From the NCBI RefSeq assembly GCF_001659705.1, contig NZ_CP015971.1, positions 2,669,029 to 2,733,028 of the forward strand: DNA of 64,000 nucleotides, read 5' to 3'. This DNA comes from Arachidicoccus sp. BS20 (GTDB lineage: Bacteria; Bacteroidota; Bacteroidia; Chitinophagales; Chitinophagaceae). The notes beneath the pieces were generated by a model, which was given only the letters and a program-made list of their open reading frames with translations, ran no database searches and had not been told where the DNA came from. Within the stretch, counting starts at the first letter, position 1. Every line of letters starts with the position of its first letter. Made by a program: the position numbers and the translations under genes. This document shows, piece by piece, positions 18,011 to 27,141 of the stretch.

Positions 18011-18166
18011 TTAATTTTTATCATCATCATAAAGTAAGGTTTCAAATAACTGCCTGATAAACCATTCAAGCTCCAACGAATAATTGTGTTTTGAACTTTT
18101 AAAATTTCTGATAGCAACAATCAATTCATTTTCCTTTTCAGTTAATTTAATTTGTTTCATGTTCAT
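18011..18166 (-). CDS. Small hypothetical protein (51 aa) upstream of the DUF5053-like gene
   Basis: An uninterrupted reading frame starts at the ATG at 18166 (or ATG two codons later at 18160) and ends in TAA at 18011. The product begins MNMKQIKLTEKENELIVAIR and ends YDDDKN; it is charged and helical, with a pattern like a short anti-repressor or toxin-antitoxin component. It has no recognised family. Support comes from codon composition like its neighbours, the two ATG starts, and the tight 38-bp spacing to the DUF5053-like gene. Confidence 0.6.
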   Translation of the reverse strand: MNMKQIKLTEKENELIVAIRNFKSSKHNYSLELEWFIRQLFETLLYDDDKN

Positions 18167-18288
18167 ATTTTTAACGGCAATACAAAGATACTACGAATTA
18201 TCATAGTTGCCAGGTATTTCAAATTTTGTTTAAAAATTTTTCTTTTCAGCAATTTCTATATCTGATTGTGCTATCATGGCTAAATAAA

Positions 18289-18316
18289 AAAGCCGGATAA
18301 TAATTTACCCGGCTTT
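18289..18316 (-). terminator. Rho-independent terminator after the outer-membrane protein gene
   Basis: Perfect stem AAAGCCGG / CCGGCTTT with a 12-nt loop. On the minus strand a TTTTTA tract follows. It lies 24 bp beyond the stop of the gene ending at 18340. Confidence 0.87.
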
Positions 18317-18339
18317 ATCAACATTTCTTTTAATCAAAA

Positions 18340-19158
18340 TTACATTATGCTCAATCCGAAACCTATGGAATACGGATGAAGGGTTGGTCCTGCACCTGAT
18401 TTTAACAATGATGTCAGCTGATAAGTTCCGTAAATATTAAACATTCCGAGACCTATACGCAACGTTCCATCGAGCCTCGTTGTATTAAAATAGCGCTTGC
18501 TGTACTCTTTTTCTATATAGCCTGTTCCGTACATAGATGTTCCCGCAGAATTGATTTCGTTTTTTCCTTTACTATGCGCGTTTACCATCCAACCGCCTTT
18601 TAAACCCACCGCTACACGAAAACCATGAGCAGGATTTACCACATTTTTGCTGAATCGTAGTTCCAATGGAATTTCCAGATAGGTATTTACAATCTTAAAT
18701 TTCTTAAACGAGGTTCCACCGCCGCCGTTTTCCGTAATTTCAAATGTGGAGGAGGATGACGATTTTCCAACGATATCGGCATATTTTCCATTCAGGAAAA
18801 AATTGTCACTGGCATAACCAAGACCATAGCCTAAACTAAAATGCGGATTGGATTTAAACACATGGTCTAACATAAACGCCGCATTAAACTGTCTGCTAAA
18901 GCCATGCAATTTATAGTCGCCCGTAGCACCGCCCCAACCCAAAAAACCGAATTGGAAAATAAAATGGTCGCCTCCGCGATGACTTAAATCGTAATTTGCC
19001 CATTTGTTACCAACAGCTTCAGTAGAACTTGTTTTTCCGGCAGTTGGTATGTTTGCCGTTGTGGTATCTGCAATAACATTCGCAGAATCTATAACCTGTG
19101 CATTTAAAAAACCTGCCGTAAATACAGAGAGAATAAAAAAGAAAAGTTTTTTCTTCAT
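18340..19158 (-). CDS. Outer-membrane beta-barrel protein (porin-like), unknown role
   Basis: Secreted 272-aa protein from the ATG at 19158, with signal peptide MKKKLFFFILSVFTAGFLNAQ. After a Thr-rich linker it alternates short beta strands with turns (HFIFQFGFLGWGGATGDYKL, HFSLGYGLGYASDNFFLNGK), as in small outer-membrane barrels. It ends near LHPYSIGFGLSIM. It sits downstream of the SusCD region but has its own terminator and is separated from it by a hairpin. No substrate can be assigned. Confidence 0.75.
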   Translation of the reverse strand: MKKKLFFFILSVFTAGFLNAQVIDSANVIADTTTANIPTAGKTSSTEAVGNKWANYDLSHRGGDHFIFQFGFLGWGGATGDYKLHGFSRQFNAAFMLDHVFKSNPHFSLGYGLGYASDNFFLNGKYADIVGKSSSSSTFEITENGGGGTSFKKFKIVNTYLEIPLELRFSKNVVNPAHGFRVAVGLKGGWMVNAHSKGKNEINSAGTSMYGTGYIEKEYSKRYFNTTRLDGTLRIGLGMFNIYGTYQLTSLLKSGAGPTLHPYSIGFGLSIM

Positions 19159-19260
19159 TCGGAAATAATTTGCATTTGCCCGCAATGCGGATTATGGTTG
19201 ATTGGCAAATGTAATTTAATTGTGAATGTGTGGTGTTAAAAAGTTGGGAAAAGATTTTTT

Positions 19261-19302
19261 ATAAGAAGGGAAGTTTTGAAAATTCAAAACTTCCCTTCTT
19301 AT
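19261..19302. terminator. Long perfect hairpin after the first susD gene
   Basis: Two 20-bp perfectly complementary arms (left arm ATAAGAAGGGAAGTTTTGAA) separated by only 2 nt, 25 bp past the susD stop at 19327. No clear U-tract follows on the minus strand. It may terminate or protect the 3' end of the susC-susD transcript, or form a cruciform. Confidence 0.6.
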
Positions 19303-19326
19303 AAAATACACATTCATAAAACCAAA

Positions 19327-20814
19327 TTACCAACCAGGATTTTGTTCCAACTTAGTATTTACAATAATGTCATTATTGGGGATACCCCATACAAACTTAT
19401 CATCGTCTGCAGGAATAGAGAGAGTATAATAATTATTAGTACCAGATGTTAAAAACAGCGTATTTTGCGGATCCCTTCTTGTCATTGACTCATGCCACCT
19501 TTTTAAATCATCAATTCTAAATCCTTCAAAAGCTAATTCTCTGGTTCTTTCTATTTTTATAGAATCATACAACTTTTCTCCTGTTGCAGAAATTGCCGTT
19601 AAACCTCTTGCCGTACGAAGAGTATTCAACATATTTTGTGCACTCGTAACATCTCCTAAGTTATAGGCAGCTTCAGCAGATATTAAATAATCTTCTGCTA
19701 TTCTAAAAAGTTTAGGAGCCTGCTCGTAATTAGTATAATCTGACGTAAATAATGCAGGGTTTCCTCTATATTTTGCAGTAAGCATTAATGAGTCTCCATC
19801 CTTAGCGCCTGATATAATAATAGGCTGTTTCGCAAAATACGCAACTCTACGTATATCAGTAGTATCGAATGAATTTATTATCCACAAAGAGGGTATATAT
19901 AAAGGATTATATGCATTGCTATTCACATCATATCCTAAATAAACGTTATTCGTTGGAGCCAATTCATTTGGTTTATTCGTGTAAATCTGCATAATATCTT
20001 CGTCTGTATTATCATCTACCCACATCGATAATATTCCTTCTTTTGTCGAATATAATTTATAGATTTTCGAATTTATTAATGCATCTGCAGCTGTCTTCGC
20101 TCCAGACCAATCTTGCATATACAATTTTGTACGAGCTTCTAATGCAAGTACGGCATCCGATGTAAATACATGTGACCCAGGTTTTCCACTTACCCCCTGC
20201 AACAAATTTGATGCACTATCTAAATCTTTTAAAATTTGTTTATAAACAGCATCCATACTAGCCCTTTCCGGAAAATTGTTTATATCATATGTTACTACTA
20301 TAGGTACTCCCAAATCTGTTGATGCTGTTGTCGGATTATATGCTTTAGACCATTTTAAAATTAACTGCGAATAATAATATGCCCGAATTAAATATGCATC
20401 TCCCGTATACTCTTTCAACGATGCAGCATCTGCGTCCGTTTCTGGAACAATAGTTTTAAATCCATCAATCATAATATTCGCGTTGGTTATTCCTCTGTAG
20501 TACCCACCCCAAATATCAGCAAGACCATAATCACCAGAGCTCCAATCCCATCTATGAGTCCCTCCATAATTATTTCCGAAACTTAACGTTGCGTTTAATT
20601 CATCTCCTTGAATATCACTAATCAATGTGAACTCTCCATAGATTCTTCCTCTCAAATCAGAGTAAATACCATTATCCCACTGCTTTGCATCGATAACAGA
20701 TTTAAAAGCTTGAGACAATCCAATTTGGTCATAAGGATTTTTTTCTAATTTTTTAGAGCAACTGACAATAGCAATCAATAAAACTAAAGTCAAGTATATA
20801 TTTATATTTTTCAT
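19327..20814 (-). CDS. SusD/RagB family nutrient-binding outer-membrane lipoprotein (pair 1)
   Basis: Surface lipoprotein, 495 aa, that lids the partner SusC transporter and binds its ligand. The lipobox is IAIVSCSKKLEKNP (lipidated Cys near residue 19). SusD hallmarks are GDAYLIRAYYYSQLILKW (about 138-155), the TPR-like helices ALEARTKLYMQDWSGAKTAAD, and the C-terminal FRIAEDYLISAEAAYNLGD and ERTRELAFEGFRIDDLKRWH. It lies 38 bp downstream of its susC and is the last gene of that unit. The ligand is unknown because no glycoside hydrolase or protease is linked. Confidence 0.93.
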   Translation of the reverse strand: MKNINIYLTLVLLIAIVSCSKKLEKNPYDQIGLSQAFKSVIDAKQWDNGIYSDLRGRIYGEFTLISDIQGDELNATLSFGNNYGGTHRWDWSSGDYGLADIWGGYYRGITNANIMIDGFKTIVPETDADAASLKEYTGDAYLIRAYYYSQLILKWSKAYNPTTASTDLGVPIVVTYDINNFPERASMDAVYKQILKDLDSASNLLQGVSGKPGSHVFTSDAVLALEARTKLYMQDWSGAKTAADALINSKIYKLYSTKEGILSMWVDDNTDEDIMQIYTNKPNELAPTNNVYLGYDVNSNAYNPLYIPSLWIINSFDTTDIRRVAYFAKQPIIISGAKDGDSLMLTAKYRGNPALFTSDYTNYEQAPKLFRIAEDYLISAEAAYNLGDVTSAQNMLNTLRTARGLTAISATGEKLYDSIKIERTRELAFEGFRIDDLKRWHESMTRRDPQNTLFLTSGTNNYYTLSIPADDDKFVWGIPNNDIIVNTKLEQNPGW

Positions 20815-20852
20815 TTTCTACTTATTAAATTTAATTACGAAATCTTTCTATA

Positions 20853-23819
20853 TTAAAATTGTAAATCCAACCCTACTGCATATTGTTTAGTATTTGGATA
20901 GTTCCCTAATTGTAAATTAGAATCAACTTCTGGATCTGCACCCGTATAGTTCGTAACAGTAAGAATATTTCTACCTACTAAATATATATTAGCACCTTTT
21001 AAAATGTGTGTCTTTTTCAAAACAGAAGATGGCACTTTGTACCCTATTGTCAGATTTTTTAATCTCAAGAAAGAAGCGTTCTGGATTAATCTTGTATCAA
21101 ATTGCACAAATTGGTAATCTAAACTTGGAAATTCTGTTTTATCTCCAGGGTTCTTCCAATAATCTGCAACATTTTTCCATTGATTATATCCAACGAAAAC
21201 ATTTGCATTTTCATAAAAATATGCATCATTATTTATTAGATACTTCCCATTTACGAAAGAGAAACTTGCATCTAAATAAAATCCTTTGTAAGTGGCGTTC
21301 AATCCGAAGCCTCCATAAAATGGTGGATTCCTTTTTATTCCTGTATTTTGCGATAATGCATCATCAAAGTCCGACGTCACTTTTGAAGGATCCTTTTGAG
21401 TTTTTGAAGGATCGTCTCCTGGCAAATACCATTGTGGTTCCCCCGTTTCAGAATTAACACCAGCCCAAATCGGTTGCATATATTCCACAGGATCACCAAT
21501 TACCCAAAGAATACCAGTTCCATTGATTGTATAATAATTTAACCCTTGAAATAATGAAAGAACTTTCTCCTTATTGTATGCAAAATTAAATCTTGGTGTA
21601 ATTACAAAATCTTTCGTTTTAATAACATCAAAATCAACAGTAACATTTAATCCTTTTATATTTAATTTGCCTACATTAGAAGTTATAGAACTAAATCCAG
21701 ATGTATAAGGATAAGGAACATCCACCAACATATTAGTTGTTGTCCTATTAAATGCACTCAAATCGAATCTCGCCCTGTGGAATAACTCAAAGTTTAAACC
21801 AAGTGTTGTAAGAGCTTGCTTCTCCCATGTTAAGTCCGGATTTCCTGGAGCTGTAATTTCCAATCCGGTCCCCCCCATATAGGTATTTGTTCCAGCTAAC
21901 GGGAGACTTAGATAATTTCCTATATCAGAGTTCCCTTGCGTTCCATAGTTCAGCCTAACTGTTAAATCAGACAACCAATTAACATCTGATAAAAATTTTT
22001 CTTTTTTTGCTTTCCACATACCTCCAATAGACCAAAATGTTGCATTCTTTTTATTTGCACCAAAACGAGATGATTTATCATTTCTTATAGACAAATCTAC
22101 AAAATATTTGTTCAAATAATTATAGCCGAGCTTTCCAAAGAAAGACAGATATGCATATTCAGTTTTAGACTCTCCTACACTATAATTGTTAGGACCATTT
22201 GATAAAAGCATTAATTCATCATTAGGCTGTCCAGAAGATGAAGCACTAATACCTTTATATGAATAATCTATCCATTCCTGCCCCCCTAATATGTCAAAGT
22301 TATGTTTATCTCCACCCTCGCTAAATTGATATTCTATTGTGTTTGTCCATGTTCTCTGTACCCCCCTAGCGTAACTTTCTGAGACGCTTCCATTATTAGG
22401 AGAACCAATGTATGAAGCTAGCGTTTGAGAAGATGTTTGATAATCATATGCATCCATCCCTGCTTGCGTCCTTAGCGTCAAACCCTTTAACGGATCTATC
22501 TCTATATACGCAGTCGGATTAAACTGCGTGTTGTTTGAAACAGAAGGATGCGTTTCTGCCAAATAATTAGCAGAATAATGATTCCAACCAGGAATATAAT
22601 CGTATGCTTTTCCTGTAGAATCATACGGAGAATAAAAAGGTGGAGCTAGCATACCTAATCCCCTATTGGTATTATTCGATCCATAAGGATTTTCCTGCCG
22701 CTTATCATATCCAAAAAACAAATTTATTCCAAATTTAAACCAATTTGTAACCTTAGAGGTAATGTTTGATCTTAAAGTATATTTATCATAAGCAGAACGA
22801 TATGCCAAACCTTCATCTCCTATATAACCGCCTGAAACGAAATAAGAAGTTTTCTCTCCTCCTCCAGAGGCAGATAGATTTAGTGTTTTTATTGGTGCAT
22901 TGTCTTTATAATACACATTGTTCCAGCGTGTATTTATATCTCTTCCTGCATTTGGATAGTTGAGCATTCCATTAATCTGCGCATCTGATAAGAGACCCGT
23001 TTCAGACCAGAAAGACAATAACTCATCGGTGTTCATAAAACGATCAAAAAATTTTGTACCTAATAATTTAGATGTTGCATATTGGCTAGAAAGTGTAATA
23101 GATGACAAACCAGAAACTCCATGTTTTGTTGTTATTATTATTACTCCATTGGCTGCTCTCGAACCGTAAATGGAAGTAGCCGAAGCATCTTTTAAAACAG
23201 ATAAACTTTCTACATCTGATGGATTCAAGGAAATCAATGTTCCTGCATCCACAGGAGTACCATCTAGCAATATTAATGGGGTAGAACCTGCACCCAAAGA
23301 ACCAACCCCATTTAATGAAAATGAAGACGAACCATCTGGCTCTCCTGTTGAAGTATAGACCTGTAAACCTGCAACTTGCCCTTGCAATGCATCAATAAGA
23401 TTGGGCGAAGGTTTATTTTGCAATACAGACCCCTTTACCGTCACGATAGAACCTACAACATTTGAAGCCAATCGTCTTGAACCATATCCAGTCACAATTA
23501 CGTCATTCAAATCCGACTGGGAGGAATCCAATACAATATTTAGAGATTCGGACGAAGCAACCTCTTCTTTAGATACAAAGCCAATAGCGGAAATCACAAG
23601 TATAGAACCACTTTGAACATTTTTTAGTGTAAATTTTCCATCATAATTAACAACAGTGCCTTTCTTTGTACCTTTCACACTTACAGAGGCGGAAGGAATT
23701 GGATTTCCTTGACTTGTTTTTACCGTACCACTAATAGTAATTACTTCTTGTCCAAAAGCGCTATTTAGACAAACAAAAGAAACCCATAATGATAATACAA
23801 GTAATAATTTTTTTCTCAT
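20853..23819 (-). CDS. SusC/RagA family TonB-linked outer-membrane transporter (pair 1)
   Basis: TonB-dependent importer, 988 aa. A signal peptide (about 1-23) is followed by a carboxypeptidase-like regulatory domain (about 28-110), the TonB-box/linker (LNDVIVTGYGSRR), the plug with VLKDASATSIYGSRAANGVI, and a barrel ending LDLQF. There is no extra N-terminal STN signalling domain, so it probably does not signal through a FecR-type anti-sigma factor. It is shorter than the second SusC (988 against 1053 aa). It forms a two-gene unit with the downstream susD. The leader is shared with pair 2. Confidence 0.94.
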   Translation of the reverse strand: MRKKLLLVLSLWVSFVCLNSAFGQEVITISGTVKTSQGNPIPSASVSVKGTKKGTVVNYDGKFTLKNVQSGSILVISAIGFVSKEEVASSESLNIVLDSSQSDLNDVIVTGYGSRRLASNVVGSIVTVKGSVLQNKPSPNLIDALQGQVAGLQVYTSTGEPDGSSSFSLNGVGSLGAGSTPLILLDGTPVDAGTLISLNPSDVESLSVLKDASATSIYGSRAANGVIIITTKHGVSGLSSITLSSQYATSKLLGTKFFDRFMNTDELLSFWSETGLLSDAQINGMLNYPNAGRDINTRWNNVYYKDNAPIKTLNLSASGGGEKTSYFVSGGYIGDEGLAYRSAYDKYTLRSNITSKVTNWFKFGINLFFGYDKRQENPYGSNNTNRGLGMLAPPFYSPYDSTGKAYDYIPGWNHYSANYLAETHPSVSNNTQFNPTAYIEIDPLKGLTLRTQAGMDAYDYQTSSQTLASYIGSPNNGSVSESYARGVQRTWTNTIEYQFSEGGDKHNFDILGGQEWIDYSYKGISASSSGQPNDELMLLSNGPNNYSVGESKTEYAYLSFFGKLGYNYLNKYFVDLSIRNDKSSRFGANKKNATFWSIGGMWKAKKEKFLSDVNWLSDLTVRLNYGTQGNSDIGNYLSLPLAGTNTYMGGTGLEITAPGNPDLTWEKQALTTLGLNFELFHRARFDLSAFNRTTTNMLVDVPYPYTSGFSSITSNVGKLNIKGLNVTVDFDVIKTKDFVITPRFNFAYNKEKVLSLFQGLNYYTINGTGILWVIGDPVEYMQPIWAGVNSETGEPQWYLPGDDPSKTQKDPSKVTSDFDDALSQNTGIKRNPPFYGGFGLNATYKGFYLDASFSFVNGKYLINNDAYFYENANVFVGYNQWKNVADYWKNPGDKTEFPSLDYQFVQFDTRLIQNASFLRLKNLTIGYKVPSSVLKKTHILKGANIYLVGRNILTVTNYTGADPEVDSNLQLGNYPNTKQYAVGLDLQF

Positions 23820-24020
23820 GTACTTTCTTTAAGATTTAAAAAATCAGATTACATAATAAAAATTCAAAAAACAAATCCAACTAACTCGATTTCTATAATT
23901 TAAAAAAATGATTTTGCTATAATATTGGTTATCGCAATTTGATTAAGAGCATCAGTTGTTTTTGAATTTCATAAATTTTCGGAGTAAAAATAGTATTATT
24001 TTTAAATTAATTAACTTTTT
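23820..24020 (-). promoter_or_regulatory. Duplicated 5' leader and promoter region of susC pair 1
   Basis: This 200-bp region closely matches 30304-30507 upstream of the second susC. The first 40 bases or so next to the start codon are identical, as is a run of about 40 bases around 23912-23951. That run holds an imperfect palindrome at 23914-23937 (arms TTGCTATAA and TTATCGCAA, one mismatch, 6-nt loop). A conserved AT-rich block at 23983-24020 contains TATTTTTA on the minus strand, one base from TAnnTTTG, and is the likely promoter. The remaining 24021-24407 stretch holds no convincing gene. Confidence 0.7.
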
Positions 24021-24407
24021 CGTGGGTTTTTTTAAAACTCTTTAACCAATTAAAAATAATATATGTTTAAAGTTATTTTATTAGAGAGAAGAACTCAAGA
24101 AATCAAAATCTCTGTCAAAAACATTTTTGAGTGACTCATTAACACGGTGGTGTTCGTATCTAAGATAAAATGGTACAGCAATAAAAACCAAACTATCTAA
24201 AATAGTCTTCTTGATTTTAATGGGTTTAAAGAATGGTTATTATTTTAGTATTTCAGGTAAATAAAATAATGATAGTTCTGTCAACCGAAATTATATAGGG
24301 TAAAATATAACAATGATCTATATAAATTCATCATTTATTCAAAAATTTGTTGCAGACACTTAAAATGGTGCCAAAATCATGAGATGCGATCGATTTTATT
24401 TAAAGAA

Positions 24408-24443
24408 GCCTAACCATTGAGAATTATCACAATCGGTTAGGCC
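24408..24443 (-). terminator. Terminator hairpin of the second SusCD unit
   Basis: Stem GCCTAACC / GGTTAGGC, extended past a bulge by ATTG / CAAT. On the minus strand CTTCTTTAAAT follows. It lies 35 bp beyond the stop of the DUF1735-like lipoprotein gene, so it closes the susC-susD-lipoprotein unit. Confidence 0.78.
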
Positions 24444-24477
24444 GCTTTATAAATTACAATAAATTTAATTATCTAAT

Positions 24478-25458
24478 CTATCTTTCTCCAGCGTATTTTA
24501 AGGTAAGATTTTTAACCGTTCTTGGTGTTGTAGTCTGGTTCCAATCGAAGTTCAAAGTAAATGTTTTCGTATCAGGATCATATTTATTTACTGCACCATT
24601 AATGTTTGCCAATGTCGCATTACCCAACGCTTTAACAGTTACTAAGTTCGTTGTTGGATCGATAGTTATTCTCAAATTATCTATACCTGCAACTCCACTT
24701 GAACCACCATGCCACGTTAAGCCCTGAATTTCCAAAGTATTAGCGCCAACAGTAACTAAATCCACATCCGGATTTCCTGTCAAATCTCCATTTAAAGCAT
24801 CATCAATTGTTGGAACACCCGGAGCAGAATAACGCTGAATTGTTCCTCCTTCGATTGAATAATCCCCATCATACTGATTTTTTACAACAAACGCATTGAT
24901 TTCTGTTCCAAAATTTGAACTAATTATTCCGTAATTAGTTGAAACAATAGATATTGGAAGCGCATAATTCGCACCATAATCATAAGACGGAGTTCCTGTA
25001 ATAACAACATGTGCTTTTACTAAATGTTGTCCCTTTGGAATAGTAACACTAGCCGGAAAACTATAAATAGCGTCATCTTCCGGAACTGTATATAAGGAAT
25101 TTGAATCTATCTGATTTACAATATTAAAAGAATCCACAGCTTCTTTATTTAAAGCCAATTGTACGGTAATATCCTGTGGCGCGGCATTTAATGGTCCATA
25201 ATATACATTCACATCAAATCCGGCAGTATCATTTACTAAATTAAATGAAAAATTGTATAAAGGAAACGGATCAGCAAAGGTGGTAGCGCCTCCACCCGTA
25301 GATCCTCCATTGTCTAAAAACATAATTACATCATTGGAACCATCCGTTCCCGTAAGTGGGGCTACATCTGTATCTTTCAAACAAGATGTAAATCCTACGC
25401 TTAAAACGAACAGTACACTAAAAAGTTTTATATATTTCTTGATTTTAATCTTTTGCAT
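24478..25458 (-). CDS. DUF1735-like surface lipoprotein of SusCD unit 2
   Basis: Putative SusE/F-position surface lipoprotein, 326 aa. The signal peptide has lipobox VGFTSCLKD (lipidated Cys near residue 26) followed by an acidic, Gly-rich linker. The middle part, with DITVQLALNKEAVDSFN, SFPASVTIPKGQHLVKAHVV and NYALPISIVS, fits the BT_3987/DUF1735 immunoglobulin-like domain. The C-terminal beta domain contains NQYDGDYSIEG and ends KNLTLKYAGER. It lies 27 bp downstream of susD 2 and is last in that operon. It likely helps bind the imported ligand at the cell surface. Confidence 0.8.
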   Translation of the reverse strand: MQKIKIKKYIKLFSVLFVLSVGFTSCLKDTDVAPLTGTDGSNDVIMFLDNGGSTGGGATTFADPFPLYNFSFNLVNDTAGFDVNVYYGPLNAAPQDITVQLALNKEAVDSFNIVNQIDSNSLYTVPEDDAIYSFPASVTIPKGQHLVKAHVVITGTPSYDYGANYALPISIVSTNYGIISSNFGTEINAFVVKNQYDGDYSIEGGTIQRYSAPGVPTIDDALNGDLTGNPDVDLVTVGANTLEIQGLTWHGGSSGVAGIDNLRITIDPTTNLVTVKALGNATLANINGAVNKYDPDTKTFTLNFDWNQTTTPRTVKNLTLKYAGER

Positions 25459-25485
25459 ATTTATATATTTTTTTAACTATAAAAT

Positions 25486-27129
25486 TTATTTTGCCCAAAA
25501 AATCAACGTAGAAAATATATCTATATCCGACGGTATATTTGCAGCATTTGTAGTTGTTTCTGATGACGGATAAGGTATTCTTGTGGGCAAGCGGTCCGGT
25601 CGTTCATTTGCCTGTGATTGTAACGATGCAAACGAGCCGTAAGGATTGTTCAATACAGTACCTGATGATTTAGGATATCCCGTTCTACGATACTCATTCC
25701 ATGCTTCAATACCATTAATCATATTCAACGCAATATATTTTTGCGTAATAATTGCTTCCAATTTTTGCGCATCAGAAGTCGCCTTACTTAAATCAACCAA
25801 ATAAGCATTTGTAGCACCTTCTTCTGACGAATTTTGCGAAATATAAGTATCTGCATCAGCATCCGGATCTAAACCAGATTTAACAGCACCACCCGGTAAT
25901 TCATATAAATATTTGAAAGATGCATGAATACCAGCCTTGAAATCTACTGCCGGATCTCCGCTTATGAGCCCCCTTAATTCTGCTTCTGCTTTCAAAAAAT
26001 CCAATTCCGTCAAAAGCATTACAGGTTCTCCCATATTCGGACCTTTGAATACACCAATATTATTTCCCAAAGTAGTTCCACCTGTTCCCACGGTTGAAGT
26101 AGTAAAATGCCCTACACCACTGGGGGTAGTTGTATCTGTCCCCGAATACCATGTACCAGTTTTTCCGGGGGAAGCCAAACTTTGAGGCACATTATTCGTC
26201 CCCAATTGGCTCGTAGGTGTATAAGGAAAATTAAGATAAACAGCAGAACCCCTACCTGGGTCACTCAATTTATGCCCATCATAATATCCAAATACATACT
26301 GTGCCGGAATGTAAGCGTTCTGCCCTCTTGAGCCTGCGTAATTTACCACCCAATAACTCCACCCGGGATTTGTTTGTGCTCCAGATGACATAGTTGCATT
26401 TTGGTAACCCGGATTAATCAATGCATCTTCTGTCAAAAACCCATCCGAACTGAATGATTTATCAGTGAATTTTACTTTATCGTCGGCTCTCACAATCATG
26501 CGAAGCTTCAATGAATTAGCAAATTGTTTCCATTTAGTAGTATTGCCTCCAAAGAATGGATCAGACCCAGCAGTTATCGCAGCTGCCGAGCTATTAAATT
26601 CTGCAATAGCAGAATCCAGCAACAGCGCCAATTGCTGATAAATAACAGGCGCTTTGTCATACACGGGCTGCAAAGTCGTAGCCGGATTTAACGCTTCAGT
26701 ATATGGAACATCATTGAATTCATCTACCAAAGTTTGAAAAACAAAAGCCTTTATAATCTTGGCTGCTGCATCATAATTGGCAAGCGATGGGTCGCTTGCC
26801 GCCGGTGTTATAATATTAAATTGCAGGTTTTCTGCTATTGAGTATCCTGATGACCAATCTCCATTACCTTTGCTCGTAGCATATTCATAGGACCATACAT
26901 CACCAAAACTACCAAAACCACCTGCATTAGACATATATCCTACCGTTTGCCCACCATAAGTATTCATCGAGTTAATCCAACTTGCCATATTAACAATCTG
27001 CCCTGCCAATATTTTTGCAGGTGTAGAACTGCCGGCAGAGTTAGGGTTTTGGTTAATATCTAAAAATTTATTACAAGATACCCCCGAAAGCCCAATAACT
27101 ATAACAAAAATTAAAATTATTTTTTTCAT
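25486..27129 (-). CDS. SusD-like lipoprotein (SusD/RagB superfamily, pair 2)
   Basis: Surface lipoprotein partner of the adjacent SusC, 547 aa. Signal peptide and lipobox GLSGVSCNKFLDINQNPNSA (Cys near residue 19). The N-terminal LDINQNPN motif and the helix YDAAAKIIKAFVFQTLVDEF are typical of the SusD-like_2 subgroup, distinct from the classical SusD of pair 1. Other markers are WKQFANSLKLRMIVRA and the C-terminal ITQKYIALNMINGIEAWNEY. It lies 12 bp downstream of susC 2. Confidence 0.9.
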   Translation of the reverse strand: MKKIILIFVIVIGLSGVSCNKFLDINQNPNSAGSSTPAKILAGQIVNMASWINSMNTYGGQTVGYMSNAGGFGSFGDVWSYEYATSKGNGDWSSGYSIAENLQFNIITPAASDPSLANYDAAAKIIKAFVFQTLVDEFNDVPYTEALNPATTLQPVYDKAPVIYQQLALLLDSAIAEFNSSAAAITAGSDPFFGGNTTKWKQFANSLKLRMIVRADDKVKFTDKSFSSDGFLTEDALINPGYQNATMSSGAQTNPGWSYWVVNYAGSRGQNAYIPAQYVFGYYDGHKLSDPGRGSAVYLNFPYTPTSQLGTNNVPQSLASPGKTGTWYSGTDTTTPSGVGHFTTSTVGTGGTTLGNNIGVFKGPNMGEPVMLLTELDFLKAEAELRGLISGDPAVDFKAGIHASFKYLYELPGGAVKSGLDPDADADTYISQNSSEEGATNAYLVDLSKATSDAQKLEAIITQKYIALNMINGIEAWNEYRRTGYPKSSGTVLNNPYGSFASLQSQANERPDRLPTRIPYPSSETTTNAANIPSDIDIFSTLIFWAK

Positions 27130-27141
27130 ATTTAGATAAAA

